From the NCBI GenBank assembly GCA_035296965.1, contig DATGZX010000422.1, forward strand, positions 1 to 64,000: a stretch of 64,000 nucleotides of DNA, written 5' to 3'. Both the position numbers and the translations under genes were made by a program. Positions 7,518-16,788 of the stretch are shown here, piece after piece (within the stretch, counting starts at the first letter, position 1; the number at the start of each line of letters is the position of its first letter). Origin of the DNA: DATGZX01 sp035296965 (GTDB lineage Bacteria > Planctomycetota > Planctomycetia > Gemmatales > Gemmataceae). The notes below the pieces were generated by a model that saw nothing but the letters and a program-made list of their open reading frames with translations, had not been told where the DNA came from and did not search any database.

Positions 7518-9593
7518 ATGAGCAAGCAACAGGCGTTTGTCAATCGTCTTATCCACGAAACCAGCCCTTACCTTCGGCAGCATGCGCACAACCCGGTGGA
7601 TTGGTATTCGTGGGGGACCGAAGCCTTGGAGCGGGCTCGCCAACTCGACCGGCCGATCTTTCTCAGTATCGGCTACTCGGCTTGCCACTGGTGTCACGTG
7701 ATGGAGCACGAAAGCTTCGAGGATCCCGAGGTTGCAGCCATCCTGAACGAGCATTTTGTAAGCATCAAGGTGGACCGTGAGGAGCGCCCGGATCTGGACC
7801 ACATCTACATGACGGCCGTACAGATGATGACGGGGCACGGTGGCTGGCCCATGTCGGTATTCCTCACGCCGGAATTGAAACCCTTCTACGGCGGCACCTA
7901 CTTTCCTCCCGACGACCGTCACGGTCAGCCGTCTTTCAAGCGACTGTTGGCGACGCTCGTCGATGCGTGGGGCCAACGCCGGGAAGAGATCGTACAGACT
8001 TCAGGGCAGCTCACCGACAACCTGCGCCTGGCCGGGCGTTTGGAGCCTTCCACAGAGGAGCCAGGACCGGACTTGCTCAGGCACGCGCTCGTGTCGTTGC
8101 AGCGGTCATTTGATTCCACGTACGGCGGCTTCGGCTCTGCGCCGAAGTTTCCCCACCCGATGGAGCTACGGCTCCTCCTGCGCATCTGGAAGCGGTTCGG
8201 CGACGAAGACGCGCTTCGGATGGCCCAATTGACGTTCGACCGCATGGCCATGGGCGGCATCTATGATCATCTCGGTGGCGGGTTTCACCGCTACAGCACG
8301 GATGAGCGTTGGCTCGTCCCGCATTTCGAGAAGATGCTTTGTGACAATGCTCTCTTGAGTCTTGCCTATCTGGAAGCGTACCAAGCGACGGGCGCTGCTT
8401 CGCATCGCCGGGTTGTTGAGGAAACGCTGGACTACGTCCTTCGCGAAATGACTTCTCCGGAGGGCTTCTTTTACAGCACGCAAGACGCCGATAGCGAAGG
8501 CGAGGAAGGCAAGTTCTTCGTCTGGTCCGCCCAGGAAGTGCAAAATGTCTTGGGGAAGGAACAGGGGGAAGTGGCCGCCTATGTTTACGACATCATTCCT
8601 TCTGGGAACTGGGAAGGTAATAACATCCTGCACCGAACCAAGACGGAAGAACAGGATGCTCGCATACTTCACCTTTCGGAAGCAGAGATGCAAAGCCTGT
8701 TAAGAGAAGCAAAGGCAAAACTCTTTGCAATTCGAAGCCAACGGGTTTGGCCCGCGCGCGATGAAAAAACTCTAACTTCATGGAACGGCTTGATGATCGA
8801 TGCCCTCGCCCAGGCGGCGCAGGTGCTGGGCGTTCCGGCGTATCGCGCAGCAGCCGTCAAGGCCGCCGAGTTTGTTCTCTCGATGATGCGTGCAGATGAC
8901 GGCCGGCTATTCAGGACTTATAGCTCTGGATCGAAGCCCAAGTTGAGTAGTTGCCTGGACGATTACGCATTCTTCGTCAACGCCCTGGTGTCGTTGTACG
9001 AGGCGACTTTCGAAATTCGGTGGATCGAGTCGGCCCTGTCGCTCTCTGGCGTGATGATCGATCAATTTTGGGACACGGCGGATGCTGGGTTCTTCTACAC
9101 GGGCCGCAGCCACGAGCAGTTAATTGCTCGCACCAAGGATGTGCAGGATAGCTCCATTCCTTCGGGGAACTCGATGGCTGCGTTGGCATTGTTGCGCATT
9201 GCCAAACTGACAGGTCGGCGTGATTTGAAGGAGAAGGCAGAAATAACTCTGCGGGCGTTTGGGGGCTTGATGGCTTCATCCCCGCTCGCTGTTGGACAAA
9301 TGCTCGTGGCTCTGGATTTCCACGTCGGCCCGGTGACGGAGTTTGCTATCCTTGGCGATCCCGCCGAGCCCGAGGTCGAGGAAGCATTGCAGTTGGTCCG
9401 CAAGGGTTTCCGTCCCAATAAAGTGGTCGCTTTGCAGGCGACGGCAGCTCAAGATGCGCGGACGATTAAGCTAGTGCCGTTGCTGGCTGAGAAGACATCA
9501 CGGGGCGCCTTGACGACTTACATTTGCAAGGAGTTTGCCTGCCAAGCTCCCCTCGTGGGGATCGAAGCCCTCAGGGCGGCACTTGAACCCTGA
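7518..9593 (+). CDS. DUF255 thioredoxin-domain / glycosidase-fold protein (YyaL/SPATA20 family)
   Basis: A 691-residue protein of the usual length for the family. The N-terminal thioredoxin-like domain (about residues 1-165) begins NRLIHETSPYLRQHAHNPVDW and has the redox-type motif SACHWCHVM. A long alpha/alpha-barrel related to N-acylglucosamine epimerase folds follows (GIYDHLGGGFHRYSTDERW, VPHFEKMLCDNALL, TSWNGLMIDALA, DSSIPSGNS). The physiological reaction is unknown; members occur from bacteria to mammals and are probably cytosolic. The ATG at 7518 follows GCGGAG; a GTG at 7482 is a weaker alternative. No operon partners. Confidence 0.92.
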   Translation: MSKQQAFVNRLIHETSPYLRQHAHNPVDWYSWGTEALERARQLDRPIFLSIGYSACHWCHVMEHESFEDPEVAAILNEHFVSIKVDREERPDLDHIYMTAVQMMTGHGGWPMSVFLTPELKPFYGGTYFPPDDRHGQPSFKRLLATLVDAWGQRREEIVQTSGQLTDNLRLAGRLEPSTEEPGPDLLRHALVSLQRSFDSTYGGFGSAPKFPHPMELRLLLRIWKRFGDEDALRMAQLTFDRMAMGGIYDHLGGGFHRYSTDERWLVPHFEKMLCDNALLSLAYLEAYQATGAASHRRVVEETLDYVLREMTSPEGFFYSTQDADSEGEEGKFFVWSAQEVQNVLGKEQGEVAAYVYDIIPSGNWEGNNILHRTKTEEQDARILHLSEAEMQSLLREAKAKLFAIRSQRVWPARDEKTLTSWNGLMIDALAQAAQVLGVPAYRAAAVKAAEFVLSMMRADDGRLFRTYSSGSKPKLSSCLDDYAFFVNALVSLYEATFEIRWIESALSLSGVMIDQFWDTADAGFFYTGRSHEQLIARTKDVQDSSIPSGNSMAALALLRIAKLTGRRDLKEKAEITLRAFGGLMASSPLAVGQMLVALDFHVGPVTEFAILGDPAEPEVEEALQLVRKGFRPNKVVALQATAAQDARTIKLVPLLAEKTSRGALTTYICKEFACQAPLVGIEALRAALEP

Positions 9594-9603
9594 GCTGCCC
9601 TGC

Positions 9604-10005
9604 TCAAACCTCTCCCGAGGCCTCGCTAAGCACATCCTCCGAGACATAGATCGGAACACTGGCGGTGACTGCCAAGGCGATAGCATCGCTAGGCCGACTA
9701 TCTATCTCGACCAGCTCGCCGCTCTGACGGATACGCAGCTTGGCATAGTACGTGTGATCCTTTAATTCGTTGATAAAGATATCTTGCAGTTCCGCACCCA
9801 GGCTATCGATGACGCTGGCAATCAGATCGTGCGTGAGAGGCCGCGGCGAGTTCATTTTCTTGACACGCCGATCGATGCTGGTGGCCTCGAAGAAACCAAT
9901 TACGATGGGGAAAACCCGGTCCCCATCGACTTCCTTGAGCCAGATCATCTGATGGTCGATGACATCGCTGGTGATGATGCGCTTCAATTCCATTTGGACA
10001 GGCAC
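9604..10005 (-). CDS. Bifunctional nuclease family protein (BFN, DUF151)
   Basis: A 133-residue protein of the BFN/DUF151 family, whose plant members have DNase and RNase activity. Diagnostic segments are IDHQMIWLKEVDGDRVFPIVIGFFEA, SPRPLTHDLIASVIDSLG, and EIDSRPSDAIALAV followed by PIYVSEDVL. A GTG start at 10005 gives VPVQMELKRII and follows GTGAGG; the internal ATG at 9993 is the alternative. Upstream codons in the open frame look non-coding. It converges on the DUF255 gene with a 10-base gap. Confidence 0.88.
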   Translation of the reverse strand: MPVQMELKRIITSDVIDHQMIWLKEVDGDRVFPIVIGFFEATSIDRRVKKMNSPRPLTHDLIASVIDSLGAELQDIFINELKDHTYYAKLRIRQSGELVEIDSRPSDAIALAVTASVPIYVSEDVLSEASGEV

Positions 10006-10561
10006 GGAAGCCTCACTTTCGCCTGATGTGCATCGCGAACCGTCCGGAGGAGGGGAGGAGATCCCACGTGCAGCAGACCTTCCAGAAATTGGGATATTGC
10101 AGCGGCTTACGATCTGCCAGGCATTATAGAATTTTCCGGCAAAAGGGGTCAAGCACCTCGGGCCGTGACGCCTTGGCAAGAGATGCCATTGCCCTGGTCA
10201 CGGGCTAAATCAGGCGGCCCATGCTGGCAAATCAGGGCTTACGAGGTATGATTGAAAGATAGCGCGCGAGCCCCCGTCCCAAGAACACGCGCTTGCCAGC
10301 GCAAGGTGCAGGGCAAAATCGTTAAGGCGTGCGCGAAGGGAGCCCCCTCGTGCCCGAGAAGTGGGGCGGAAGTCGCACGCGCCGCTTGGTTTAAGTCTAA
10401 GCTTGCCTGGAAGCTGTGTCTTCGGTACCTTCGGACCAAGAATAGGCGAGTGGCGAGATTCCCCGGCAACGGAAACAATTCTGGCTCCCAGGACACGCGA
10501 CCACGGTAATGTCGCCTGAGGAGCAGCGGGCGCCACGACGATGTGGGAAATGAGGTAGCCC
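10006..10561. other. Intergenic region, no gene supported
   Basis: This is the divergent space between the bifunctional nuclease and PP2C genes. Several open frames of 60-130 codons overlap here on both strands, but none has a recognisable product or a clear ribosome site. A near-copy of the 19-base motif at 7176 lies at 10090-10108. Confidence 0.5.
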
Positions 10562-11323
10562 ATGGCATTGGCGTTGAACATTGGCAAATGTACGCTCCTT
10601 GGCAATTACAGGGAAAACAACGAAGATGCCATCGACGTAAAGCAATTTCCCGAGTTGACTGCTTGCCTTGTTGCGGATGGCATGGGCGGACAGGCCGCGG
10701 GCGAAATCGCCAGCAAACAGGCCATCGAGATCATTCCACGAGAGCTGAAGAAGAACCTATCACCCAGTTGCGATAGCGAAGATACCAAGCAAACCATTCG
10801 CCGGGCCATCGTGCAGGCAAACGCCGTTATCATCGACATGGCGGCTTTGGACCGCGATTTGACCAACATGGGCACGACGATTGTTGTCGCCCTTTGGCGC
10901 AAGGGAAGCAGCACACTTTATGTGGCCAGTGTCGGAGACAGCAGGGCTTATCTCGTGCGTGGCGGGAAAATTGAGCAGTTAACCGTAGACCATTCGATTG
11001 CCCAAGCATTGGTCGAGGCCAAAACGATTTCGGCGGCGGAGGCCCGCGTCCATCGCTACCGAAACGTTCTCTGGAAATATCTGGGCAGCAAAGAAGTGGG
11101 CGATGGCCCTGAAGTCAAGGCTGTTTCTCTGCAGATCGGCGATCGCTTGTTGCTCTGTACCGACGGGCTCAGCGGGGTGGTTTCCGACGAGCAGCTTCAA
11201 AACTTCATCTTACAACAGAGCGACGTTCAAGACTGCGCGGACGGCCTGGGCCAGCTTGCGCTTGACTCCGGTTCTCGCGACAACGTGTCGTGCATCGTCA
11301 TCGAAGTGGTGGAAACCAAGTAG
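10562..11323 (+). CDS. PP2C-family serine/threonine phosphatase
   Basis: A 253-residue, single-domain, soluble phosphatase of the Stp/PrpC type. It removes phosphate from Ser/Thr of proteins in an Mn/Mg-dependent way. All core motifs are present: RENNED (residues 17-22), VADGMGG (37-43), MGTT, VGDSRAYLVR, LTVDHS, LLLCTDGLSG and SRDNVSCIV. The ATG follows GAGG. It likely opposes Hanks-type kinases such as the one at 26920-27783, though the two genes are not adjacent. Confidence 0.93.
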   Translation: MALALNIGKCTLLGNYRENNEDAIDVKQFPELTACLVADGMGGQAAGEIASKQAIEIIPRELKKNLSPSCDSEDTKQTIRRAIVQANAVIIDMAALDRDLTNMGTTIVVALWRKGSSTLYVASVGDSRAYLVRGGKIEQLTVDHSIAQALVEAKTISAAEARVHRYRNVLWKYLGSKEVGDGPEVKAVSLQIGDRLLLCTDGLSGVVSDEQLQNFILQQSDVQDCADGLGQLALDSGSRDNVSCIVIEVVETK

Positions 11324-11390
11324 TCCCGGCAGCATGCGCGTGGTCCTTGCTGCCGGCTTGTTGGAAGGTGCATGGACATTTCGCCTTATC

Positions 11391-12125
11391 TCATACGTAC
11401 ACGTGCCTGGTCGGCTTGATCACCAGTTCCGGGACGGATGCACGTGCCGGTAGGGTCGCCGCGAACAAGGCTGCCAGGGCAACGTCCTCCGGTTGCAAGA
11501 TGCCCGCTCGATGTTCCTCGCTCACCGGTTGCGGGCGCGCCGCCAGCAGCGGCGTATCCACCTCGCCCGGGTAGATATTTGTCACACGAATGCCACTGTC
11601 TTTCTCTTCCGCCGCCAGACAGATGCCCAGCGCACGCATTCCTGCCTTGGCCGCGGCGTAGGCTGTGCCTCCAAGAGGTCCGGGGCGCTTCGCGGCAATG
11701 GAGTTAATGTTGATAATGACCCCGTCTCCCTGCTCGAGCATGCCTGGCAATACCGCCCGGATGCAATAAAAGGCGCCGTCGAGGTTGGCGCGCAGGACAA
11801 GCTGCCAGTTTTCTACAGTCAGTTCACGGAATGTCCGCTTCTTGATGTTGACCCCAGCGTTGTTTACCAGGATGTCGACGGGCCCCCAGCGCTTGCCAAT
11901 CAACTCGACCAATTGGTTGACCTGCATGGGATCGGCGACGTCGGCCGTGTGGCAAAGGAGACGATCGGCGCTTCCCAGCGTCTCTCGGGCCGAACGCAGC
12001 TTCAGCTCATCACGGCCGGTAATAGCCACATGGGCGCCCTCGGCTAGAAAAGCTCGAGCAATGGCGAGGCCGATCCCGCTGCCGCCGCCCGTCACCAAAC
12101 ACCTTGTGCCAGCTAGTCTCTCCAT
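11391..12125 (-). CDS. Short-chain dehydrogenase/reductase (SDR)
   Basis: A 244-residue classical SDR. The NAD(P) loop GGGSGIG is at about residues 13-19, followed by DILVNNAGVN, a catalytic Ser in INSIAA and the Tyr/Lys pair YAAAK. Such enzymes interconvert alcohols and ketones with NAD(P)H. FabG-like and sugar or secondary-alcohol dehydrogenases share these features, so the substrate is open. The ATG follows GGGGAG. It is convergent with the PP2C gene and divergent from prfB. Confidence 0.88.
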   Translation of the reverse strand: MERLAGTRCLVTGGGSGIGLAIARAFLAEGAHVAITGRDELKLRSARETLGSADRLLCHTADVADPMQVNQLVELIGKRWGPVDILVNNAGVNIKKRTFRELTVENWQLVLRANLDGAFYCIRAVLPGMLEQGDGVIININSIAAKRPGPLGGTAYAAAKAGMRALGICLAAEEKDSGIRVTNIYPGEVDTPLLAARPQPVSEEHRAGILQPEDVALAALFAATLPARASVPELVIKPTRHVYV

Positions 12126-12257
12126 CCGTTTGTCTCCCCAGGGCGCCGCGCGCCTGCAAGTCGAACTTCAACTCTGGTTTTCTTTGTGCTATGTTAGCGT
12201 TATGTTTTGGACAGTTCAGGGCCCACTGTCTTTCTTTCGAACCTTGAGAGGGATTTC

Positions 12258-13371
12258 ATGAACATCGACCTGCGCCGCCGAATCGATGAGGTGCTTAGCC
12301 GTCTGACTCAGCTCCGGGACAGTCTTTGACATCCCCAATAAGCAGTCCCTGCGCAGGCAGTTCAACGATCAAATGGGCCAACCTTCATTCTGGGACAACC
12401 AGGAAAAGGCCCGCACCGTCATCCAGCAGTTAAAGCCTCTCAATGCCTTGCTCAAGCCTTATGAAGAGATAGAGGCGGCAGTCGCTGATCTTCAAGCATT
12501 GGCCGAACTGGCACAGGAAGACGCAAGCGCTGAGCCGGAGTTGGAGATCGAGCTGGGCCGCCTGGAAAAGCGCCTGGCTGATTTCGAATTGCAAGCGATG
12601 CTCAGCGGTCCCCAGGATGCGAGCAATGCTTACCTGAAAATCCAGGCCGGCACTGGCGGGACGGAGGCCTGTGACTGGGCGCAAATGCTTCTCCGACTGT
12701 ACGCGCGCTGGGCGGAGAAACACGGTTACCAGGTCGAAATCATCGATGAGCTGCGCAACGACGAGGCCGGTATCAGAAGTGCCACTCTGCACATCGTAGG
12801 CGACTTTGCGTTTGGTCATCTGCAGGGCGAAGGAGGCGTGCACCGGCTGGTCCGAACCAGTCCCTTCGACTCGAATGCCCGCAGGCATACATCGTTCGCG
12901 GCCGTCGATGTGATGCCGGAAATTGAAGGCACCATCGAGATTGACATTCGGCCGGAAGACCTCAAGCGGGACACATTCCGCAGCGGGGGGCCCGGAGGCC
13001 AACACCAGAACAAAACCGAAAGCGGTGTCCGCTACACGCATTTGCCTAGCGGCATTGCAGCAGAAAGCCGGACCGAGCGCAGCCAGCACAAAAACGATCA
13101 AATGGCTTTTTCCCTCCTCAAAGCCAAGCTTTACCGCATCGAAGAACAGAAACGGCGTGCCGAGGTCGAAAAGCTTTACGACGAGAAGGGCGAGGTGGCT
13201 TGGGGATACCAGATCCGCAACTATGTCATGACGCCTTACACCCTCGTCAAGGATGTGCGCACCGGCCTGGAAACCTCGCAGGTTGGGAATGTGCTGGACG
13301 GCGAGATCGACGAGTTCATTCAGGCTAGTCTACGCCTCAAAACCGAGCGCGAGCACAGGAAGGCCCCCTAA
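12258..13371 (+). CDS. prfB: Peptide chain release factor 2, with programmed +1 frameshift
   Basis: RF2 recognises UGA and UAA and triggers peptide release. The ATG at 12258 follows GAGAGGGA and opens a 23-codon frame (MNIDLRRRIDEVLSRLTQLR) that ends at TGA 12327-12329. A +1 shift at CTT-TGA-C continues with DIPNKQSLRRQF into the 332-codon frame that starts at 12373, giving about 370 residues. The peptidyl-tRNA motif RSGGPGGQHQNK is near residue 245. This is the classic autoregulatory arrangement, in which low RF2 favours the shift. The stimulating upstream Shine-Dalgarno-like element seen in E. coli is weak here (CGGGACAGT). Confidence 0.95.
12321..12330 (+). promoter_or_regulatory. prfB +1 frameshift site
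   Basis: The slippery sequence CTTTGAC (12324-12330) contains the in-frame TGA at 12327-12329 directly after a Leu codon, followed by C. That is the conserved RF2 frameshift heptamer. Confidence 0.93.
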
Positions 13372-13428
13372 GGAAACGGCGGCCATACGCCGATCGGGTT
13401 CGAACGGAAATTGGGAATTCCATCAGCC

Positions 13429-13944
13429 ATGGCTGATCGTGCTGCAACTGCTCATGTCCATCCCGTGGTAATTGAAGTAGCAAGTGCCGCAGAAACTACT
13501 GCCCTTGGTAAGCGCCTCGCCTCCGTCTTGTTTCCCGGTGCCGTGATCGCCCTTGTCGGCCAGCTTGGCGCGGGCAAGACCTTTCTCGTTCGCGCCATCG
13601 CAGAAGGTCTCGGAATTGCCGACAGTCGCGTCGTGACGAGCCCGACGTTCGTGCTCATCCAGGAATATGGCGCTAGCTTGCCGATGTACCACTTCGACGC
13701 CTATCGCTTGCTTACGCAGGCGGAATTTGTCGACCTCGGCGTTCACGAGTATTTTGAGGGCCGAGGCGTGTCATTCGTCGAGTGGGCGGACCGAGTCGAA
13801 GGATGTCTGCCACTTGACCATTTACGCGTCACTCTGGAGATCACCGGACCCGAGACACGCCGTATCGAGCTCAAGGCGTTTGGCGAGCGCTACGCGGCCA
13901 TCCTTGAAAAGTTCAGACAGGTGGCACCTCAAGCAAAGTCTTAG
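13429..13944 (+). CDS. tsaE: tRNA threonylcarbamoyladenosine biosynthesis ATPase TsaE
   Basis: A 171-residue ATPase that works with TsaB and TsaD to make t6A37 in ANN-decoding tRNAs. The Walker A loop GQLGAGKT is at about residues 44-51. The family motifs VTSPTFVLIQEY, YHFDAYRL and FVEWADRV follow. The N-terminus and C-terminal tail are somewhat longer than usual. The ATG at 13429 is chosen for want of a strong ribosome site; a TTG at 13411 is possible. It follows prfB by about 57 bases and may be co-transcribed. Confidence 0.9.
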   Translation: MADRAATAHVHPVVIEVASAAETTALGKRLASVLFPGAVIALVGQLGAGKTFLVRAIAEGLGIADSRVVTSPTFVLIQEYGASLPMYHFDAYRLLTQAEFVDLGVHEYFEGRGVSFVEWADRVEGCLPLDHLRVTLEITGPETRRIELKAFGERYAAILEKFRQVAPQAKS

Positions 13945-14078
13945 AGTCTGTCCGACAAGCTCTCCCCTCGCCCCGGTACTCCGGGGAGAGGGGTTGGGGG
14001 TGAGGGGGGGGGTGCCTGGGAAAGACGCGCCGCCTCTCCCCCGAAGCGGGGGCGAGGGGCTTCTCGGACAGAGTCTTA
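13941..14078. repeat. Family B palindromic element
   Basis: The ends AGAGTCTGTCCGACAAGC (left) and GCTTCTCGGACAGAGTCT (right) are imperfect complements. The interior is G/C-rich with further inverted CTCTCCCC/GGGGAGAG and CGCCCC/GGGGCG blocks. The left arm overlaps the tsaE stop codon (TAG at 13942-13944). It fills the gap between tsaE and the convergent reductase gene and could act as a bidirectional terminator. It shares its end sequence with 194-358. Confidence 0.85.
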
Positions 14079-14097
14079 AGACAAGAACGGTGAGCCC

Positions 14098-15123
14098 TTA
14101 CGGCGCTACCTCGTCGACCAGCGGGCGAAATTGCTCGTCGTTCATTTGATCCAACATCCTCACGTTGGGATGAATCCGATCCCTTTCCATGCGTTTGATC
14201 ATCTTGTAGACACGCTGGTTCAGCGGGCAAGGACAATTCCTTGCCAAATCGATGAGGTAGCCGTTGTAGCAGTCGATCTCGGTTTGGCCCTTGAGAAGGT
14301 CGGCGTTCATCGAGCAATAAGTTCTTCGCAACGTCGGATAGAAAGCCCAGGAAAGCATCCTGGTAAGGCTTGTGTGCCGCAAGATTCTATGCACCGTATC
14401 TGGGTGAAAAGGGCCGACCTTGCCCAGCGCAACCCCGGCTGCGATCAGGATTCGATAATTCTCCTGCAACAGCCCAAAGAACCAGCGCCTGGCCTGGGGA
14501 ACGGCAAGGAGCTGGCCATTATCGAGGCCAGCGGCGGCGGCTACCGGCCCGATGGCGGCGTTATACATCAGCTTGGTGTGCTTGTAGGGCAGGATGTCGG
14601 GAACGACTTGAACCTGGAATGGTGCCGTGCGCAACTGAGCAGCGAGTTCTCCTAGATCCTTCTGCAGAGCGCTTGAACGGTTCGGCGCACCGTCGCCTTT
14701 GCGCACTCCTAGATGAAGGCGGCCAGCGCGAGTGATGCGTGTGTGGGTTTGCCCCGGAGTACATTCCGATACGAATGAGGCAATCCCCTCCAGAAACGGT
14801 CGCCGATCGTCCAAAGACCTGTCAAAACCGTTCTGAATCGGGATGAGCCTACCGTCGCTCGGAAAACGAGCAAGGACGGTGGGATTAACGTAACACTTGG
14901 TGCAAAGAAGAACTGGTTTCCTGGAAGATGGTGCCCAGGATTCAAAAGTGATGAACTCGGCGGACAAGGCGGGACGCTGGTCCACACAAACGCCGTGGCT
15001 GCGTCCCCAATCCAATTTTTCTTCGTCCGTATCGATAAAGGTGACGCGGACGCCGGCGCTGCACAGGGCATAGCCCACGGCACAACCAATCCCGCCCGCG
15101 CCCACTACATCAACCTGGTTCAC
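14098..15123 (-). CDS. Ketopantoate reductase-like (ApbA/PanE) protein
   Basis: A 341-residue NAD(P)-dependent dehydrogenase of the PanE fold. The Rossmann loop is VGAGGIG (residues 7-13) with FIDTDEEKL after the second strand. VLLCTK and LIPIQNGF match the NADP/substrate region, and ILPYKHTKLMYNAAIGP carries the catalytic Lys. The C-terminal helical domain is present. Family members reduce 2-ketopantoate or related 2-keto acids; the divergence here does not allow a firm panE call. The start is GTG at 15123. The HEAT-like gene lies 42 bases upstream and is probably co-transcribed. Confidence 0.8.
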   Translation of the reverse strand: MNQVDVVGAGGIGCAVGYALCSAGVRVTFIDTDEEKLDWGRSHGVCVDQRPALSAEFITFESWAPSSRKPVLLCTKCYVNPTVLARFPSDGRLIPIQNGFDRSLDDRRPFLEGIASFVSECTPGQTHTRITRAGRLHLGVRKGDGAPNRSSALQKDLGELAAQLRTAPFQVQVVPDILPYKHTKLMYNAAIGPVAAAAGLDNGQLLAVPQARRWFFGLLQENYRILIAAGVALGKVGPFHPDTVHRILRHTSLTRMLSWAFYPTLRRTYCSMNADLLKGQTEIDCYNGYLIDLARNCPCPLNQRVYKMIKRMERDRIHPNVRMLDQMNDEQFRPLVDEVAP

Positions 15124-15165
15124 GCCCTGGTCCCTGGCTTGCGGTTGATCGCGCGGCTGCGGCGA

Positions 15166-16491
15166 TCATTGCGCCTTCTTCAAAGCATTCAGGGTCCGCA
15201 TCGCTTCATTGCGCACGGCCATGCTGGAATTGCCCGCCAGCTCTTGCAGGGGCGTCGAGAATTCCCCAAGTTCGAGGTCCGGTCTCTTGGCATGCAGCTC
15301 AATCAATGCCTGCATGCCGGCTTCCAGCGTTTTCTGTACCAGACCCTCATCCGGAAGATCCTTGCCGTCTGAAGCGCTGATGCGAAACTTCTCTCGGAGA
15401 ATCGATTCATCGAGCATCTCCCGGAGCAGCCCCAGGCGGACTTTCTCGCTACCCCTTCGAGCGAGGGCTACGGCGGCATTGTAACGGACGGTCAGACCAG
15501 GGAACTTGCCGACCGGCACATCGGCATGTTGCTGGTCTTGACGGTTGCCGGTGAGCCGGTTTTCCTCGGCCCGGACTCCGGCAAGGATGTCTTCGCCACG
15601 GCCGTCATCGCGCGTGAGAGTAACCAACAGGTCGTCCATTCGAGCATTTTCGTCAGGGAGCCCAACCCAGAAGTTAAGCGCTAGCGCAGTGATTTCCCGC
15701 AGGAAAGGGTTGGGGTCGTTCGCACATTGAATAAACAGCGGCTCCAATCCGAGAGCTTTGAGACTGTGCGCCTGTGGTCCATCCAGGTAGGCGAGAGCCT
15801 GCCTGGCCCATTGACCACGCTCGGAAGGGGCAGCGGCCTCGACTTCGAGTTCCGTTCGAACTGCCTCGCGGCGCGCTTGCGGGAGGGACTCGGACCGTTG
15901 CAGATTCTTTCCTAGATTGGCAAGCGCCCAAAGCGCATGCTGGCGTCGCTGGAATATCGCCAAAGGGTCGTTTCCCTTCTTGTCCAAGATCATTTCTTCC
16001 AGGAGCAGTACGCCCACAGGTATGGCAAGGCTTCCAAGGCTCGCAGTCAAGTAGAGGATGTATTCTCGTTCCGGACGGAGAGTGGTTCGAATTTGATCCA
16101 ACTCGACGGCGGATGGCTGGTGCGAAGCTGCTCCGGCAGACTTCTCCGCTTCCGCGCTGCGATTCAGGGCCTGGCGTAAGCGCTCTGCCAGGTCGAGCGC
16201 GAACCGGGGATCGGATGCAAGTTGCTCATCGCGTAACAGCACCTGAGCCAGGTCCTGCGCACCCCGCCAGCGAATATCCGGGTTGGGATTGTCAAGTCTG
16301 GCCAGATAGTCAGCCGGCGTCCAGGCGCTGTCTACCCACCATTTGACAAAGACATAGAAACAAACGAGCACGGCCACAATGAGCAGGGGCACCAGAAAAA
16401 GCTGCGCAATGAACTTGCCGGAGGGAGGCTCGACTACCGGCAGCCCATCTTCAGGCTGGGAATTGGACGGCAGAGGAAATTCGGACGGCAT
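15166..16491 (-). CDS. Membrane-anchored protein of unknown function
   Basis: A 441-residue protein. After a short Pro-rich N-terminus there is one transmembrane helix at about residues 28-50 (IAQLFLVPLLIVAVLVCFYVF). A long helical C-terminal part resembles HEAT/ARM repeats (YLARLDNPNPDIRWRGAQDL, AVALARRGSEKVRLGLLREM, MAVRNEAMRTLNAL). No enzymatic motif is seen. The ATG at 16491 follows GGAGAAG; 19 upstream open codons are not needed. A scaffolding or adaptor role would fit such folds, but this is inference. Confidence 0.7.
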   Translation of the reverse strand: MPSEFPLPSNSQPEDGLPVVEPPSGKFIAQLFLVPLLIVAVLVCFYVFVKWWVDSAWTPADYLARLDNPNPDIRWRGAQDLAQVLLRDEQLASDPRFALDLAERLRQALNRSAEAEKSAGAASHQPSAVELDQIRTTLRPEREYILYLTASLGSLAIPVGVLLLEEMILDKKGNDPLAIFQRRQHALWALANLGKNLQRSESLPQARREAVRTELEVEAAAPSERGQWARQALAYLDGPQAHSLKALGLEPLFIQCANDPNPFLREITALALNFWVGLPDENARMDDLLVTLTRDDGRGEDILAGVRAEENRLTGNRQDQQHADVPVGKFPGLTVRYNAAVALARRGSEKVRLGLLREMLDESILREKFRISASDGKDLPDEGLVQKTLEAGMQALIELHAKRPDLELGEFSTPLQELAGNSSMAVRNEAMRTLNALKKAQ

Positions 16492-16665
16492 TGAAAGGAC
16501 TTCTCCGTTCCTGTTTCGGTCAGAATATGTGCAGAATAGACAGGGCAATGGTAGTGTAGATAGCCCCTCCAGCCCGTCAAGGCAGGGTCAAGGCCCCGGG
16601 CGGGCGCACCTTGACAGGCGCACAGTTCTCTTGCTAGTTTGGCAAAAGTCCTCTAATTCGAGGGC

Positions 16666-16750
16666 ATGGTTCAAAAAGGGGTCAGACACCTTTGTGCGCA
16701 GCACCCTTCGGGCCGTTCCGGCAAAGGTGCCTGACCCCTTTTTGAATCAT
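16666..16750. repeat. Family A-like palindromic element, copy 3
   Basis: An 85-bp palindrome. The left arm ATGGTTCAAAAAGGGGTCAG continues ACACCTTTG and the right arm is its near-perfect complement (27 of 29). It shares the AAAAAGGGGTCAG core with the other copies but has its own ends and interior. It lies just upstream of the HAD-like gene. Confidence 0.85.
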
Positions 16751-16788
16751 GCCGTTTCGGGGCAAGGAAGCCAGCAAAGATATCTTCC

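Noticed and set aside
7308..7976. A 222-codon minus-strand frame over the start of the DUF255 gene
   Set aside because: It is antisense to a clearly coding, well-conserved gene.
13396..13406. GGTTCGAA-like T-loop sequence suggesting a tRNA
   Set aside because: No matching acceptor, D or anticodon stems can be drawn around it.
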